Positions 33,460 through 42,390 are shown, numbered from the stretch's first letter. The stretch is DNA of 64,000 nt from Anaerococcus vaginalis (GCA_018363915.1 JAGZMY010000006.1:62001-126000), one strand, 5' to 3'. Numbers and translations: made by a program. Notes: generated by a model not told the origin, from the sequence alone.

Positions 33460-33675
33460 ATGTTACCAAATTATATTCTGGCTTTTATACTTACAGTATT
33501 TCTAATATATAGTTTTATAAATATAAAAGTTAAAAAAGCTAAGGTTATCAACGGCTGTCTTTATGGAATGGGAATTCTTAATGCAATATTACTACTTGGA
33601 ATGTCTGTTTATGGAATAATATTTAATATTCCATTAGGGCAAGTACAGACGATAATAGAAAATAGCTTCAAATAA
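33460..33675 (+). CDS. Small two-helix membrane protein, 71 aa
   Basis: Not recognised. Two hydrophobic segments (about residues 5-22 and 36-56) separated by a basic stretch KVKKAKV. It follows the 171-aa orphan by 19 bp and precedes a good terminator, so the two form a small operon. Ribosome site (AAAGGT) is mediocre. Confidence 0.6.
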   Translation: MLPNYILAFILTVFLIYSFINIKVKKAKVINGCLYGMGILNAILLLGMSVYGIIFNIPLGQVQTIIENSFK

Positions 33676-33692
33676 GAAAATATAGATTTGAG

Positions 33693-33725
33693 AAACAGTA
33701 AATCAAAAATGGTTTACTGTTTTTT
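33693..33725 (+). terminator. Terminator after the orphan gene pair
   Basis: AAACAGTAAA pairs with TTTACTGTTT around a 10-nt loop and ends in a T run. Confidence 0.85.
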
Positions 33726-33883
33726 CTTTGCTCAAAAACAGAAAGAAAGGAAAACAGAAAATGAAAAACATAGATGAAGAAATTTAAATTTTTATTATTT
33801 TTTTAGTTGTAGAAAATAAAAATCTTTTAATAACAAAAATTTTTTATTTATATTTATGTTCTCAAAAAATAAAACCAATATAA

Positions 33884-33898
33884 TGATATTCAATATCA
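33884..33898 (+). promoter_or_regulatory. Fur-box-like palindrome, distal copy
   Basis: TGATATTCAATATCA, a perfect 7-1-7 inverted repeat agreeing with the Fur motif TGATAATnATTATCA at 12 of 14 positions. It lies about 220 bp upstream of feoA and is one of three such candidates; A/T richness makes chance matches possible. Confidence 0.4.
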
Positions 33899-33931
33899 GA
33901 TTATTCGGTGTATAATTGTTAATGAAGATAG

Positions 33932-33946
33932 TGATAATATATATCA
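33932..33946 (+). promoter_or_regulatory. Fur-box-like palindrome, middle copy
   Basis: TGATAATATATATCA agrees with TGATAATnATTATCA at 12 of 14 positions. A further weaker copy (34028-34042) overlaps the -35 of the feo promoter. Confidence 0.4.
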
Positions 33947-34032
33947 TTATTTTACATATTATTATTATTATGACTAAGTAAAACTTCACTGGTTCAGTTA
34001 GCTGGATTTCTTTTTTTTAGAGATTGCTGATA

Positions 34033-34061
34033 TTGACTATTATTACGAAAAATCATATAAT
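34033..34061 (+). promoter_or_regulatory. feo operon promoter
   Basis: -35 TTGACT (34033-34038), 17-bp spacer, -10 TATAAT (34056-34061), about 60 bp before the first feoA. The -35 is overlapped by a Fur-like half-palindrome (34028-34042). Confidence 0.75.
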
Positions 34062-34120
34062 TATAAGCCATAAATAAATTTGTTTAAAATAATAGATTAA
34101 TAAATAGAAAGAAGGAACAT

Positions 34121-34339
34121 ATGCCAATAACCTTATTAAATAATGGACAAGAAGCAGAAGTTATTAGAGTAACTGGAAATGATGAAATGAAAACCCATCT
34201 TTCAAATTTAGGTTTTGTAAAGGGGAAAAAAGTCAAATTATTTTTCTTTGATGGAGTAAATTACATTATTATGGTTGACAATAGCAAGTATGCTCTTAAC
34301 AAAGACTTAGCAAAAAGAATATACGTGAGGGAGATATAA
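34121..34339 (+). CDS. feoA: FeoA-domain protein 1
   Basis: 72 residues, SH3-like FeoA fold, with DEMKTHLSNLGFVKGKKVKLF and a C-terminal YALNKDLAKRIYV. FeoA is a small cytoplasmic partner of the FeoB ferrous iron channel. AGAAGGA precedes the ATG. A second FeoA follows 2 bp later. Confidence 0.9.
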   Translation: MPITLLNNGQEAEVIRVTGNDEMKTHLSNLGFVKGKKVKLFFFDGVNYIIMVDNSKYALNKDLAKRIYVREI

Positions 34340-34341
34340 TA

Positions 34342-34566
34342 ATGAAAACTTTAAAAGATGTAGCAGTAGGAGAAACTGCTATAATAAAAAAAATTAAGGG
34401 AGATGGAGCTACCATAAGAAGAATTATGGATATGGGTCTTACAAAAAAAACTGAAGTTTATGTAAGAAAAATTGCTCCATTGGGAGATCCTATCCAAGTT
34501 AATTTGCGTGGTTATGAATTAACTCTTAGAAAAGAAGATGCAAAAAATATAGTAGTGGAGGAATAG
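34342..34566 (+). CDS. feoA: FeoA-domain protein 2
   Basis: 74 residues, clear FeoA (GDGATIRRIMDMGLTKKTEVYV; APLGDPIQVNLRGYELTLRKEDA). It is closer to canonical FeoA than the first copy. Two tandem FeoA genes before feoB are common in clostridia; the copies probably play different roles at FeoB. It ends directly against the feoB start. Confidence 0.95.
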   Translation: MKTLKDVAVGETAIIKKIKGDGATIRRIMDMGLTKKTEVYVRKIAPLGDPIQVNLRGYELTLRKEDAKNIVVEE

Positions 34567-36717
34567 ATGACCTATACAGTTGCTTTAGCTGGAAATCCTA
34601 ATTCAGGAAAAACTACTCTTTTTAATGAGCTTACAGGTTCAAGCCAAAGAGTTGGTAACTGGCCAGGGGTTACGGTTGATAAAAAAGAAGGAAAATTAAA
34701 AGGGCACAAGGATATTATCATCCAAGATTTGCCAGGAATTTATTCACTTTCTCCTTATACAATGGAAGAAGTGGTTTCAAGAAAATATTTGGTTGAACAA
34801 AAACCAGATTTGATTGTAAATTTAGTTGATGGTTCAAATTTGATTAGAAATCTTTATCTTACAAGTCAGCTTATTGAACTTGGTATTCCAACAATAATAG
34901 CTTTGAATATGATGGATATTGTTAAATCAAACGGCGATGTTATTGATAAAGATAATCTTTCTGAAATTCTTGGCTGCCCAGTTGTAGAAATTGTTGCTAG
35001 TAAGAAAAAAGGAACAAAAGATTTAATAGAAAAAATTGTAAAATCACAAAATAAATTATCTTTACCTAAGCCATTGATATATTCTGGAGAGCTAGAAGAA
35101 GTTTTAGAAAAAATTTCTAGTGAAATTTCAGATTCTGTTAATTCTAAATTAGAAAGATATTTATCAATAAAGGCTTTTGAAAATGATGAAGATATGTTTG
35201 AAAATATTTCTTTATCAACTAGCCAAAAAGAAAATATAAAGACTTTAAGAGAAAATTTTGAGAAAAAAGAAGATGATGTTGCTGAGGGAATTATAACTAC
35301 AGAAAGATATGATGCTCTTGGAGGAGTTGGAGAAAAAGTTTTAAAGAAAGCTCCACCAAAACTTTCAACAACTGACAAGATCGATAAAATTGTTACAAAT
35401 AGAATTTTGGGACTTCCAATTTTCGCTCTTGTAATGTTTGTAATTTATTATATAGCAATTTCAACTTTGGGAACTGGTGCAACTGATGCTGTAAATGGAT
35501 TTTTTGAAGACACAATGACACCAGCAGTAGCAGATTTTCTAACAAATATGGGAATTAACGATGTTTTAGTTGGCCTTGCAACTGACGGAATTATAGCAGG
35601 AGTTGGGGCAGTATTAGGATTCTTGCCACAAATGTTAGTATTATTTGCCCTACTTTCAATTCTTGAAGATATAGGATACATGGCAAGAGTTGCCTTTGTA
35701 ATGGATAGGGTATTTAGAAAATTTGGACTTTCTGGAAAATCATTTATACCAGTTATGATAGGAACAGGATGTTCAGTTCCTGGAATTCAAGCATCAAGAA
35801 CAATAGAAAATGAAAGAGATAGAAGGATTACAATTATAACTACATCTTTCATGCCATGTTCTGCAAAACTTCCAGTAATTGCCTTGATAGCTGGAGCATT
35901 TTTCAAAAAGGATCAAGCTTTGGTTACATTTTCATTTTATATAATAGGAATACTTTCTGTAATAGTTTCTGGAATTATTTTAAAGAAATTTAAAGAATTT
36001 GCATCAGATCCAGCTCCATTTGTTATGGAACTTCCACCTTATCATGCACCAAGAGTTACTTCAGTTTTGAGAGACGTATTTAATAAAGGAATGAGCTTTG
36101 TAAAAAGAGCTGGAACAATAATTTTAGTATCATCAATAATTATTTGGTTCTTATCAAACTTTGACTTCTCATTTAAATTGGTAGAAGCTGAATCAGAAAG
36201 CTCAATGCTTGCAGTTTTGGGTGGATATTTGGCTGTTTTATTTAAACCATTAGGATTTGGACAATGGCAATCAGCAGTAGCAACAATTACAGGATTCGTT
36301 GCAAAAGAAAACGTAGTTTCAACAATGGGTGTTGTTCTTGGAATTGGAGCAGATCTTGATGAAACAAATAGACAATTAATTACAGCTTTCAACCAAGCAA
36401 TAGGAACACCAGTTGCTGGATACTCATTCTTGCTTTTCAATATGCTTTGTATGCCATGTTTTGCAGCAGTTGGTGCTATAAAAACAGAAATGAACAACAA
36501 TAGATGGACTTTAATTGCAATAGGATATCAAATGATTTTTGCCTATTCAATAGCCTTTGTTTTCTATCATTTAGCAAACTTCTTTGTTTACAAACAATTT
36601 TCAATAATGACAATACTTTCTTTAATAGTTTTGGCAGGAATCTTATATCTACTATTTAGACCTGTAAAATACAAAGAAGAAAAGAGAACTTACAAACTAA
36701 ATTTGGCTAGAAAATAG
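34567..36717 (+). CDS. feoB: FeoB ferrous iron transporter
   Basis: 716 residues. N-terminal G domain: G1 AGNPNSGKTTLFN (residues 7-19), G2/G3 region NWPGVTVDKKEGK and DLPGIYSLSPY, G4 LNMMD. A membrane domain with two Gate repeats follows: IGTGCSVPGIQASRTIENERD and MPCSAKLPVIALIAG, later GTPVAGYSFLLFNMLCMPC. It imports Fe(II) across the inner membrane. Cotranscribed with two feoA genes and a Cys-rich small protein. Confidence 0.97.
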   Translation: MTYTVALAGNPNSGKTTLFNELTGSSQRVGNWPGVTVDKKEGKLKGHKDIIIQDLPGIYSLSPYTMEEVVSRKYLVEQKPDLIVNLVDGSNLIRNLYLTSQLIELGIPTIIALNMMDIVKSNGDVIDKDNLSEILGCPVVEIVASKKKGTKDLIEKIVKSQNKLSLPKPLIYSGELEEVLEKISSEISDSVNSKLERYLSIKAFENDEDMFENISLSTSQKENIKTLRENFEKKEDDVAEGIITTERYDALGGVGEKVLKKAPPKLSTTDKIDKIVTNRILGLPIFALVMFVIYYIAISTLGTGATDAVNGFFEDTMTPAVADFLTNMGINDVLVGLATDGIIAGVGAVLGFLPQMLVLFALLSILEDIGYMARVAFVMDRVFRKFGLSGKSFIPVMIGTGCSVPGIQASRTIENERDRRITIITTSFMPCSAKLPVIALIAGAFFKKDQALVTFSFYIIGILSVIVSGIILKKFKEFASDPAPFVMELPPYHAPRVTSVLRDVFNKGMSFVKRAGTIILVSSIIIWFLSNFDFSFKLVEAESESSMLAVLGGYLAVLFKPLGFGQWQSAVATITGFVAKENVVSTMGVVLGIGADLDETNRQLITAFNQAIGTPVAGYSFLLFNMLCMPCFAAVGAIKTEMNNNRWTLIAIGYQMIFAYSIAFVFYHLANFFVYKQFSIMTILSLIVLAGILYLLFRPVKYKEEKRTYKLNLARK

Positions 36718-36741
36718 TAAAAAATAGAAAGGGATGATTTT

Positions 36742-36933
36742 ATGAACTTACAATCATGGATATTTTTGCTGGTAATATTGGGCATTTGCTCTTATATAAT
36801 CTACACAAGATTTATAAAAGAAGGATCAAATTTTGGATGCAAGGATTGTGCACAAAAAAATTCTTGTTCATCAACTACTTGCCATAGCAAAAAAGAAAAA
36901 ACAAAAAAGAAATCATGCCCATATTGTGACTGA
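36742..36933 (+). CDS. FeoB-associated Cys-rich membrane protein
   Basis: 63 residues: one N-terminal membrane helix (about residues 5-23) and a tail with seven cysteines, including CKDCAQKNSC and a C-terminal CPYC. This is the small FeoB-associated family seen at feo loci in Firmicutes, proposed to help with iron or Fe-S handling. Starts 24 bp after feoB behind AAAGGGATG. Confidence 0.88.
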   Translation: MNLQSWIFLLVILGICSYIIYTRFIKEGSNFGCKDCAQKNSCSSTTCHSKKEKTKKKSCPYCD

Positions 36934-36941
36934 TTGTTTTT

Positions 36942-36986
36942 AGAAGGAGGACTTTTGCAAAAAATAAATTTGCGAAGGTCTTTCTT
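36942..36986 (+). terminator. Terminator of the feo operon
   Basis: GGACTTTTGCAAA pairs (with wobbles) with TTTGCGAAGGTCT across a short A/T loop, followed by TTTCTTTT. Confidence 0.7.
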
Positions 36987-37112
36987 TTAGAATATAAAAT
37001 TCTAAATATTTTTGTATTTTTAGAAATTTTAAATTATATAAATTTTAGCTTTTAAAATACAAAAAAATTTGGTAGAATGATATTATTATTTTTTAAATCA
37101 TAGGAGGAAGAG

Positions 37113-37454
37113 ATGATTAAAGTAAACAAGAAAATTTTAAGTGCAGGCGTAGGCGTATTAGCAGGAGCTATTGGTGGAAAAGTTTTGACATCAAAATTTG
37201 CAAAAAAAGCAGCTGTAGCTACAGTTCAACAAGGACTAAAAGCAAAAAGTGCAGTTGATAAAACTGTAGAAAATATCAAGGTTACAACTGATGATATAGT
37301 TGCAGAGGCTAAAGTAAAAAATGAAATCGAAGAAAGACTTGAAGCTGAAGCAAAGGCAAATCTTGATATTGAAAATGTAGCTAAAAAAGAAGCTGAAGAA
37401 AAAATAAAAGAAGAAATAAAGGAAGATTTAAAAGAAGAATCTAAAGAGGATTAG
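37113..37454 (+). CDS. DUF6110-like small protein, 113 aa
   Basis: An N-terminal Gly/Ala-rich hydrophobic stretch (AGVGVLAGAIGGKVLTSKFA, about residues 11-30) is followed by a charged, probably coiled-coil tail rich in Glu and Lys. It resembles a small family encoded next to heavy-metal P-type ATPases in Firmicutes. The ATPase starts 1 bp after its stop, so it is probably an accessory membrane or regulatory subunit. AGGAGGA precedes the ATG. Mechanism unknown. Confidence 0.6.
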   Translation: MIKVNKKILSAGVGVLAGAIGGKVLTSKFAKKAAVATVQQGLKAKSAVDKTVENIKVTTDDIVAEAKVKNEIEERLEAEAKANLDIENVAKKEAEEKIKEEIKEDLKEESKED

Positions 37455-37455
37455 G

Positions 37456-39528
37456 ATGAGAGCGTCTATAAAGGCTAGAACCTTAGGTAGGTCTAGATTT
37501 TTATTTGAAGATTATCTTAAAGAATCTAACGTTAACAAATTAAAGTACAAAATCGAAAAGTTAAAAGGAGTAAAAACTTGCGAAATTTCTCCTATTTCAA
37601 AATCTATAATTGTAAATTATGATGAAGATTATATAGGAAATATTGCAAGATTTATCCTTGACTTTGATCTTAAATCTTTGGATAATTTTGAAATTGATGA
37701 TGCAGATTTTATTCCACAAGTTGATAAATCAATTTTCCATATCCTAAGAAATGCGGCATACAAGAGAATAATTTTTGGGAAAATTATGCCAATGCCGCTT
37801 AGGCCATTTTTTACAATTTTAAGGGCTTATCCCTTTGTAAAAGAAGGTTTAAAATCTATAAAAAATAGAAAGCTGGATGTTGCTCTTTTGGATGCAAGTG
37901 CAATTTCAGTTTCAATTGTAACTGGACAATTTGCAGATGCAGCAAGTATTATGGCCCTATTATCCTTAGGAGAAGAGCTTGAAGATTATACTTTGAAAAA
38001 ATCAAGGTTGAATTTAAAATCTTCCCTTGCTCTTAATGTAGACCAAGTTTTAGTAAAAGATGGGGACAAAAAAGTTTTTAAACATCTTAAAGAAGTTGAA
38101 GTTGGTGATTTGATTTATGTTTCTATGGGAACAACCATTCCTGTTGATGGAGAAGTTGTTGAAGGCTTTGGAATGGTGAATGAATCTTCATTTACTGGAG
38201 AAGCTAAGGCTGTAGAAAAAAATGAAAAATCATCAGTTTTTGCTGGAACTGTACTTGAAGAAGGAGACCTTCTTGTAAGAGCTAAGAAAAAATATGATGA
38301 TTCTAGGTTAAACCATATTATAAAATTGATTGAAGATAGCGAGAAAAATAAATCTTTGGCTCAAATAAAGGCAGAATCCATGGCAGATTCTTTAGTAAAA
38401 TATTCCTTTATTGGGGCAGGTTTAACATATTTATTAACTCGTAATTTCATTAAGGCAAAATCATTTTTGATGGTTGATTATTCTTGTGCATTAAAACTTA
38501 CAATTCCAATAGCATATATGAAAGCAATTAGCCAAGCTGGGGATGAAAATATGCTTGTAAAGGGTGGAAAATATTTTGAAAGTATAGCCAAGGCAGATAC
38601 CATTATTTTTGATAAAACGGGAACTTTGACAAAGTCAGAACCTGAAGTTAAAAGAGTAATTTCTTTTGATATTGATGAAGATGAGGCACTAAGAATTGCT
38701 GCTTGTCTTGAAGAACATTTCCCACATTCAATTGCAAGAGCGGTTGTAAAAAAAGCAAAAGAAAAAAATCTTAATCATGAAGAAATGCATTCAAAGCCAG
38801 AATATGTAATGGCTCATGGAATTAAATCTACAATTGATGGAAAAGTAGCTTTAATTGGTAGTGAACATTTTATTTTGGAAGATGAAAGAATAAAAATAAG
38901 TCCTGACCAAGGCGATTTAATTAATTCATTAAAAGAAGAATATTCACTTTTGTTTATGGCATTTGACAATAAATTGTTGGCAGTTTTGTGTATAGATGAT
39001 CCAATTAGAAAAGATGCTAAAGAAACTATTTCAAATCTTAGAAAATTAGGATTTACTCACATTGCTATGTTAACGGGAGACAATGAAAATTCTGCAAGGG
39101 CTGTAAGCAAGAAACTTGACCTAGATTTTTATAAATCTCAAGTTCTTCCAGAAGATAAGGAAGAATATATCAAAAAAATGAAAGATACGGGAAGAAAAGT
39201 AATTATGATTGGAGATGGAGTCAACGATTCAATCGCCATATCTCAAGCAGATGTAGGAATTTCTATGTCAAAGGGAGCAGATCTTGCGAAAGAAATTTCT
39301 GATGTTTCCATAAAAACTGATTCATTAAAAGAATTAGTTGATCTTGTAAAACTTTCAAGAAGTGTAGACAAGAGAGTTAGAAATGATTATGAAAAAATAA
39401 TCGCCTTCAATACTTTGTTAATCGCCCTAGGCTTGGGATCATTTATAACAAATACCCAATCAGCTCTCTTACACAATATTTCAACAGTCGCAATAGCAAG
39501 CGATAATATGAAAAAATATAAATTTTAA
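37456..39528 (+). CDS. Heavy-metal P1B-type ATPase with an atypical SCA motif
   Basis: 690 residues. N-terminal ferredoxin-like region without a C-x-x-C metal motif; actuator loop ESSFTGEAKAVEKN near residue 245; phosphorylation motif FDKTGTLTKSEPEV near residue 388; HP motif in EEHFPHSIARAV; hinge MIGDGVNDSIAISQADVG near 585. The membrane metal-site motif expected as C-P-x reads YSCALKLTIPIAY near residue 343, so the proline is missing. It exports or imports a transition metal across the membrane. The feo neighbourhood suggests iron or manganese, but the metal is not determined by sequence. Confidence 0.88.
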   Translation: MRASIKARTLGRSRFLFEDYLKESNVNKLKYKIEKLKGVKTCEISPISKSIIVNYDEDYIGNIARFILDFDLKSLDNFEIDDADFIPQVDKSIFHILRNAAYKRIIFGKIMPMPLRPFFTILRAYPFVKEGLKSIKNRKLDVALLDASAISVSIVTGQFADAASIMALLSLGEELEDYTLKKSRLNLKSSLALNVDQVLVKDGDKKVFKHLKEVEVGDLIYVSMGTTIPVDGEVVEGFGMVNESSFTGEAKAVEKNEKSSVFAGTVLEEGDLLVRAKKKYDDSRLNHIIKLIEDSEKNKSLAQIKAESMADSLVKYSFIGAGLTYLLTRNFIKAKSFLMVDYSCALKLTIPIAYMKAISQAGDENMLVKGGKYFESIAKADTIIFDKTGTLTKSEPEVKRVISFDIDEDEALRIAACLEEHFPHSIARAVVKKAKEKNLNHEEMHSKPEYVMAHGIKSTIDGKVALIGSEHFILEDERIKISPDQGDLINSLKEEYSLLFMAFDNKLLAVLCIDDPIRKDAKETISNLRKLGFTHIAMLTGDNENSARAVSKKLDLDFYKSQVLPEDKEEYIKKMKDTGRKVIMIGDGVNDSIAISQADVGISMSKGADLAKEISDVSIKTDSLKELVDLVKLSRSVDKRVRNDYEKIIAFNTLLIALGLGSFITNTQSALLHNISTVAIASDNMKKYKF

Positions 39529-39543
39529 AACCAAAGTTTAATA

Positions 39544-39730
39544 CTTTGGTTCAGATCGTAGACAAAGTATGAATGTGTATAATATTTTATTTTAAAATAA
39601 AAATTAAGCTACGTACCATCTCGACTAAGTGAGTGAAACGAACGCATGGAGAGATCTGATGAGATTTCTCGATTCACTACGTTCGCTCGAAATGGACAAA
39701 TTTTTAGTTTGTCAACAGTCTGAACCAAAG
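39544..39730. repeat. Nested inverted-repeat (REPIN/MITE-like) element
   Basis: Outer arms CTTTGGTTCAGA (39544-39555) and TCTGAACCAAAG (39719-39730) are perfect inverted repeats, extended by ACAAA/TTTGT. Inside lies a second palindrome (about 39615-39696) made of two REP-like arms, ACCATCTCGACTAAGTGAGT on one side and ending CGTTCGCTCGAAATGG on the other. Its minus strand (39629-39670) matches the repeat at 32485-32526 with 4 differences in 42. Confidence 0.7.
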
Positions 39731-39748
39731 TTTAAAGCTTTGGTTTTT
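39723..39748 (+). terminator. Terminator after the P-type ATPase
   Basis: AACCAAAG-TTTAAAG-CTTTGGTT followed by TTTTC. A near-copy of this hairpin (39530-39550) directly follows the ATPase stop, so the inverted element seems to lie between two versions of one terminator. Confidence 0.75.
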
Positions 39749-39918
39749 TCTTTGGGAAAATTTAATTAATTAGTAAATAAAATTTTAAAAATATTAAAAG
39801 TAAAGAAATCCTAGGAATTAAATTCGACTAACAAAGTGATGGTTGTAAATTTTAAAATGGAAAAAACTTATGAAAAATGTATGATAGAATAAGAAAATCG
39901 TTTTTGTAAGGAGAATTT

Positions 39919-40929
39919 ATGATTAATTTTAGAAATGACTATTCAGATATTTGTTATCCAGAAATTTTAGATGCTATAAAAGAAAATCTTGACCAAATAA
40001 ATCCAGGATACGGGGTTGACGATCACAGCAAAAATGCTGAGAAATTGATCAAAGAGAAATTAGAAGATGAAAATGTTGATATTTATTTTGTCCACGGAGG
40101 AACAGGAGCAAATATTCTTGGGGCAAGTGTAGGAATGTTGCCACAAGAATCAATAATTTCTGCAACAAGTGGACATATTGAAGACCAAGAAGCAGGAGCA
40201 ATCGAGGCTTGTGGAATAAAAATTGAAACAATTCCAACAAATGACGGGAAAATTACAAAAAAATTATTAGAAGAAAAATACAAGTCTTTTACCAATGAAC
40301 ACCACACAGTTCCAAGAAAAGTTTATATATCAAACACAACAGAAGTTGGAACACTTTATAGTAAAAAAGATTTGGAAGAGATTTACGATTTTTGTAAAAA
40401 ACACGACTTATATTTATTTATGGACGGGGCAAGACTTGCCCATGCAATTGCAAATGAAAAATCTGATCTAAAATTTAAAGATTTGACCAAGCTTTGCGAT
40501 ATATTTTATTTTGGAGGAACCAAAAACGGTCTGATGTTCGGGGAAGCCCTTGTAATTGTAAATGATAATTTAAAGAAAAATTTCAGAAATTTGCAAAAAC
40601 AAAAAGGAGCCATGCTTGCCAAAGGATTTGTTACAGGAATTATGTTTGAAAGACTCTTCCAAGATGATTTGTATATAAAAGGAGCAAAAAAAGCCTACAA
40701 AATGGCAGAAAAATTAGCAAAAGGCTTCGAAGAAAAAGGCTACAAGCTTGCCTATGAATTTGAATCAAACCAAGTTTTTGTAGAAATTTCAGATAAAGAT
40801 ATAAAAAAATGGGAAGAATTTGCTTATTTTGAAGTTGGAGAAAAAAGAGAAGATAAATTCGTAGCAAGATTTGTTACAACCTACAAAAGCCAAGAAAAAG
40901 AAATCGAAGAATTTTTAGAAAGGATTTAG
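39919..40929 (+). CDS. ltaE: L-threonine aldolase-like PLP enzyme (low specificity)
   Basis: 336 residues of the beta-eliminating lyase/threonine aldolase family: FRNDYSDICYPEIL, FVHGGTGANILG, HIEDQEAGAIEACG, LFMDGARLAHAI, and the PLP lysine in YFGGTKNGLMFGEA. It splits threonine or allo-threonine to glycine and acetaldehyde. AAGGAG precedes the ATG. A radical SAM gene follows 4 bp later, with no obvious functional link. Confidence 0.9.
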   Translation: MINFRNDYSDICYPEILDAIKENLDQINPGYGVDDHSKNAEKLIKEKLEDENVDIYFVHGGTGANILGASVGMLPQESIISATSGHIEDQEAGAIEACGIKIETIPTNDGKITKKLLEEKYKSFTNEHHTVPRKVYISNTTEVGTLYSKKDLEEIYDFCKKHDLYLFMDGARLAHAIANEKSDLKFKDLTKLCDIFYFGGTKNGLMFGEALVIVNDNLKKNFRNLQKQKGAMLAKGFVTGIMFERLFQDDLYIKGAKKAYKMAEKLAKGFEEKGYKLAYEFESNQVFVEISDKDIKKWEEFAYFEVGEKREDKFVARFVTTYKSQEKEIEEFLERI

Positions 40930-40933
40930 TATT

Positions 40934-41815
40934 ATGCATTACACAGGACAAGTTTATAGACCACCACTTGAGGCCTACACTCCACTTTTGGAAGTAACTT
41001 ACGGCTGTTCCCACAACAGGTGTGCCTTTTGTACCATGTATCATATGACAAATTTTGGAATTTCTCCTATAAAAGATGTAGAAAGTGATATTTTAGAAAT
41101 TTCCATGACCTACCCAAGGCCAATTGAAAGAATTTATTTATTAAACGGAGATCCTTTCGTTCTTTCAACAGAAAAATTGGTAGAAATTGCCGATTTAATC
41201 CACAAATATATCCCAGAAGTAAAAACCATAACTTCCTACGCCAGTTTTTATAATTTAAAAAATAAAACAAAAGAAGATTTGAAACTTTTGAGAGAAAAAG
41301 GCTACAATGAACTTTGGTTTGGAGTAGAAACAGGAAATCAAAAAGTCCTAAACTGGCTTGATAAGGGAGCAGATCTTGATGATTATAAAAAAGGTATAGA
41401 GAAAATGAAATATGCAAACATGACCTACAACGCCATAGTAATGCAAGGAGTTGCAGGAAATGGAAATTCAAAAGAAAACGCAAAAGAAACAGCAAAATTT
41501 TTAAACCTCTATCCACCAATAGGAATTTTTATAATGAGCACAGACGTTCAAAGAGGATCAAAATTATACAAAATGAGAGAAGAAGGAAATTTTAAAGAAA
41601 CAACAAACAGAGAAAACCTAGAAGAACAAATAGAATTATTAAAAAATCTAGATGTTCCGGGAAATGTCCTCTACTCATCAGGCCACATAGTAAATCTTGT
41701 AAAAGTAACATCTCACATGAGAAATAAAGAAAAAATGATAAAAAAATTAGAAGACGCCCTAGAAAATCTAGACGAAAAAATCCTAGATTCAAAAAATAAG
41801 GGCAGGGCTATTTAG
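40934..41815 (+). CDS. Radical SAM protein, C-x4-C-x2-C type
   Basis: 293 residues. The cluster motif is YGCSHNRCAFCTMY, with four instead of three residues between the first two cysteines, as in a COG1032-like branch. IYLLNGDPFVLS and LWFGVETGNQKVLNWLDKG belong to the SAM-binding barrel. No accessory cysteine cluster or B12 domain is visible; the substrate is unknown. Overlaps the convergent ABC gene by 4 bp at its 3' end. Confidence 0.85.
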   Translation: MHYTGQVYRPPLEAYTPLLEVTYGCSHNRCAFCTMYHMTNFGISPIKDVESDILEISMTYPRPIERIYLLNGDPFVLSTEKLVEIADLIHKYIPEVKTITSYASFYNLKNKTKEDLKLLREKGYNELWFGVETGNQKVLNWLDKGADLDDYKKGIEKMKYANMTYNAIVMQGVAGNGNSKENAKETAKFLNLYPPIGIFIMSTDVQRGSKLYKMREEGNFKETTNRENLEEQIELLKNLDVPGNVLYSSGHIVNLVKVTSHMRNKEKMIKKLEDALENLDEKILDSKNKGRAI

Positions 41816-42390
41816 ACTGTATGGTCTAATAGCCTTATTTTTTTCATATCTTTTTCTTCAAATAATCCCAAATCATAGTGGTTGGTTATTATTATTTTTT
41901 TGCCATTTTTGTTTAAATCTTTGATTAAATTTGCTATGTATTTTGCCTTTTCGTTGTCAAGTTCATTGAAGGGTTCATCTAATAAGTATAATTTTTTATC
42001 AGTAAATAGAAGCAAAATCAAATATAAAAATTTAAATTCTCCACCTGATAGGTGGTAGAGGGTTTTATCGAAATTTTCATTTATAAAATTATTTATGTAA
42101 GAATTTTTTCTTATTTTTTCTAGAAGATTTTCATTATTTATTTGGTCAAAAAATTCTATAAAATCTTTCACCTTTATTCTTTCATAGAAAGAAAAATGTT
42201 GGCTTAGATAGATTATGTCTTTTTTGTCTATATGAGGTTCTATCTTAACCTTATTATCAAAATAAAGGCTATCCAAAAAAAGAGTCTTTCCTGAGCCATT
42301 TTTGTCACAAATATAATTTATTTTATCTGAAAAATCTATTCTATTTATTTTAAAAATCAAAGTTTCTATATTAAAAACACTAAACATCAT
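41812..42390 (-). CDS. Short ABC transporter ATP-binding protein
   Basis: 192 residues, about 40 shorter than usual, but with a full motif set: Walker A CDKNGSGKTLF, Q-loop YLSQHFSF, signature LSGGEFKF, Walker B LYLLDEPF, H-loop IITNHYD. It resembles CcmA/BcrA-type small ATPases. Its ATG overlaps the stop of the upstream permease-like gene (4 bp), so the two form one exporter or membrane-maintenance unit. Substrate unknown. Confidence 0.85.
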   Translation of the reverse strand: MMFSVFNIETLIFKINRIDFSDKINYICDKNGSGKTLFLDSLYFDNKVKIEPHIDKKDIIYLSQHFSFYERIKVKDFIEFFDQINNENLLEKIRKNSYINNFINENFDKTLYHLSGGEFKFLYLILLLFTDKKLYLLDEPFNELDNEKAKYIANLIKDLNKNGKKIIITNHYDLGLFEEKDMKKIRLLDHTV

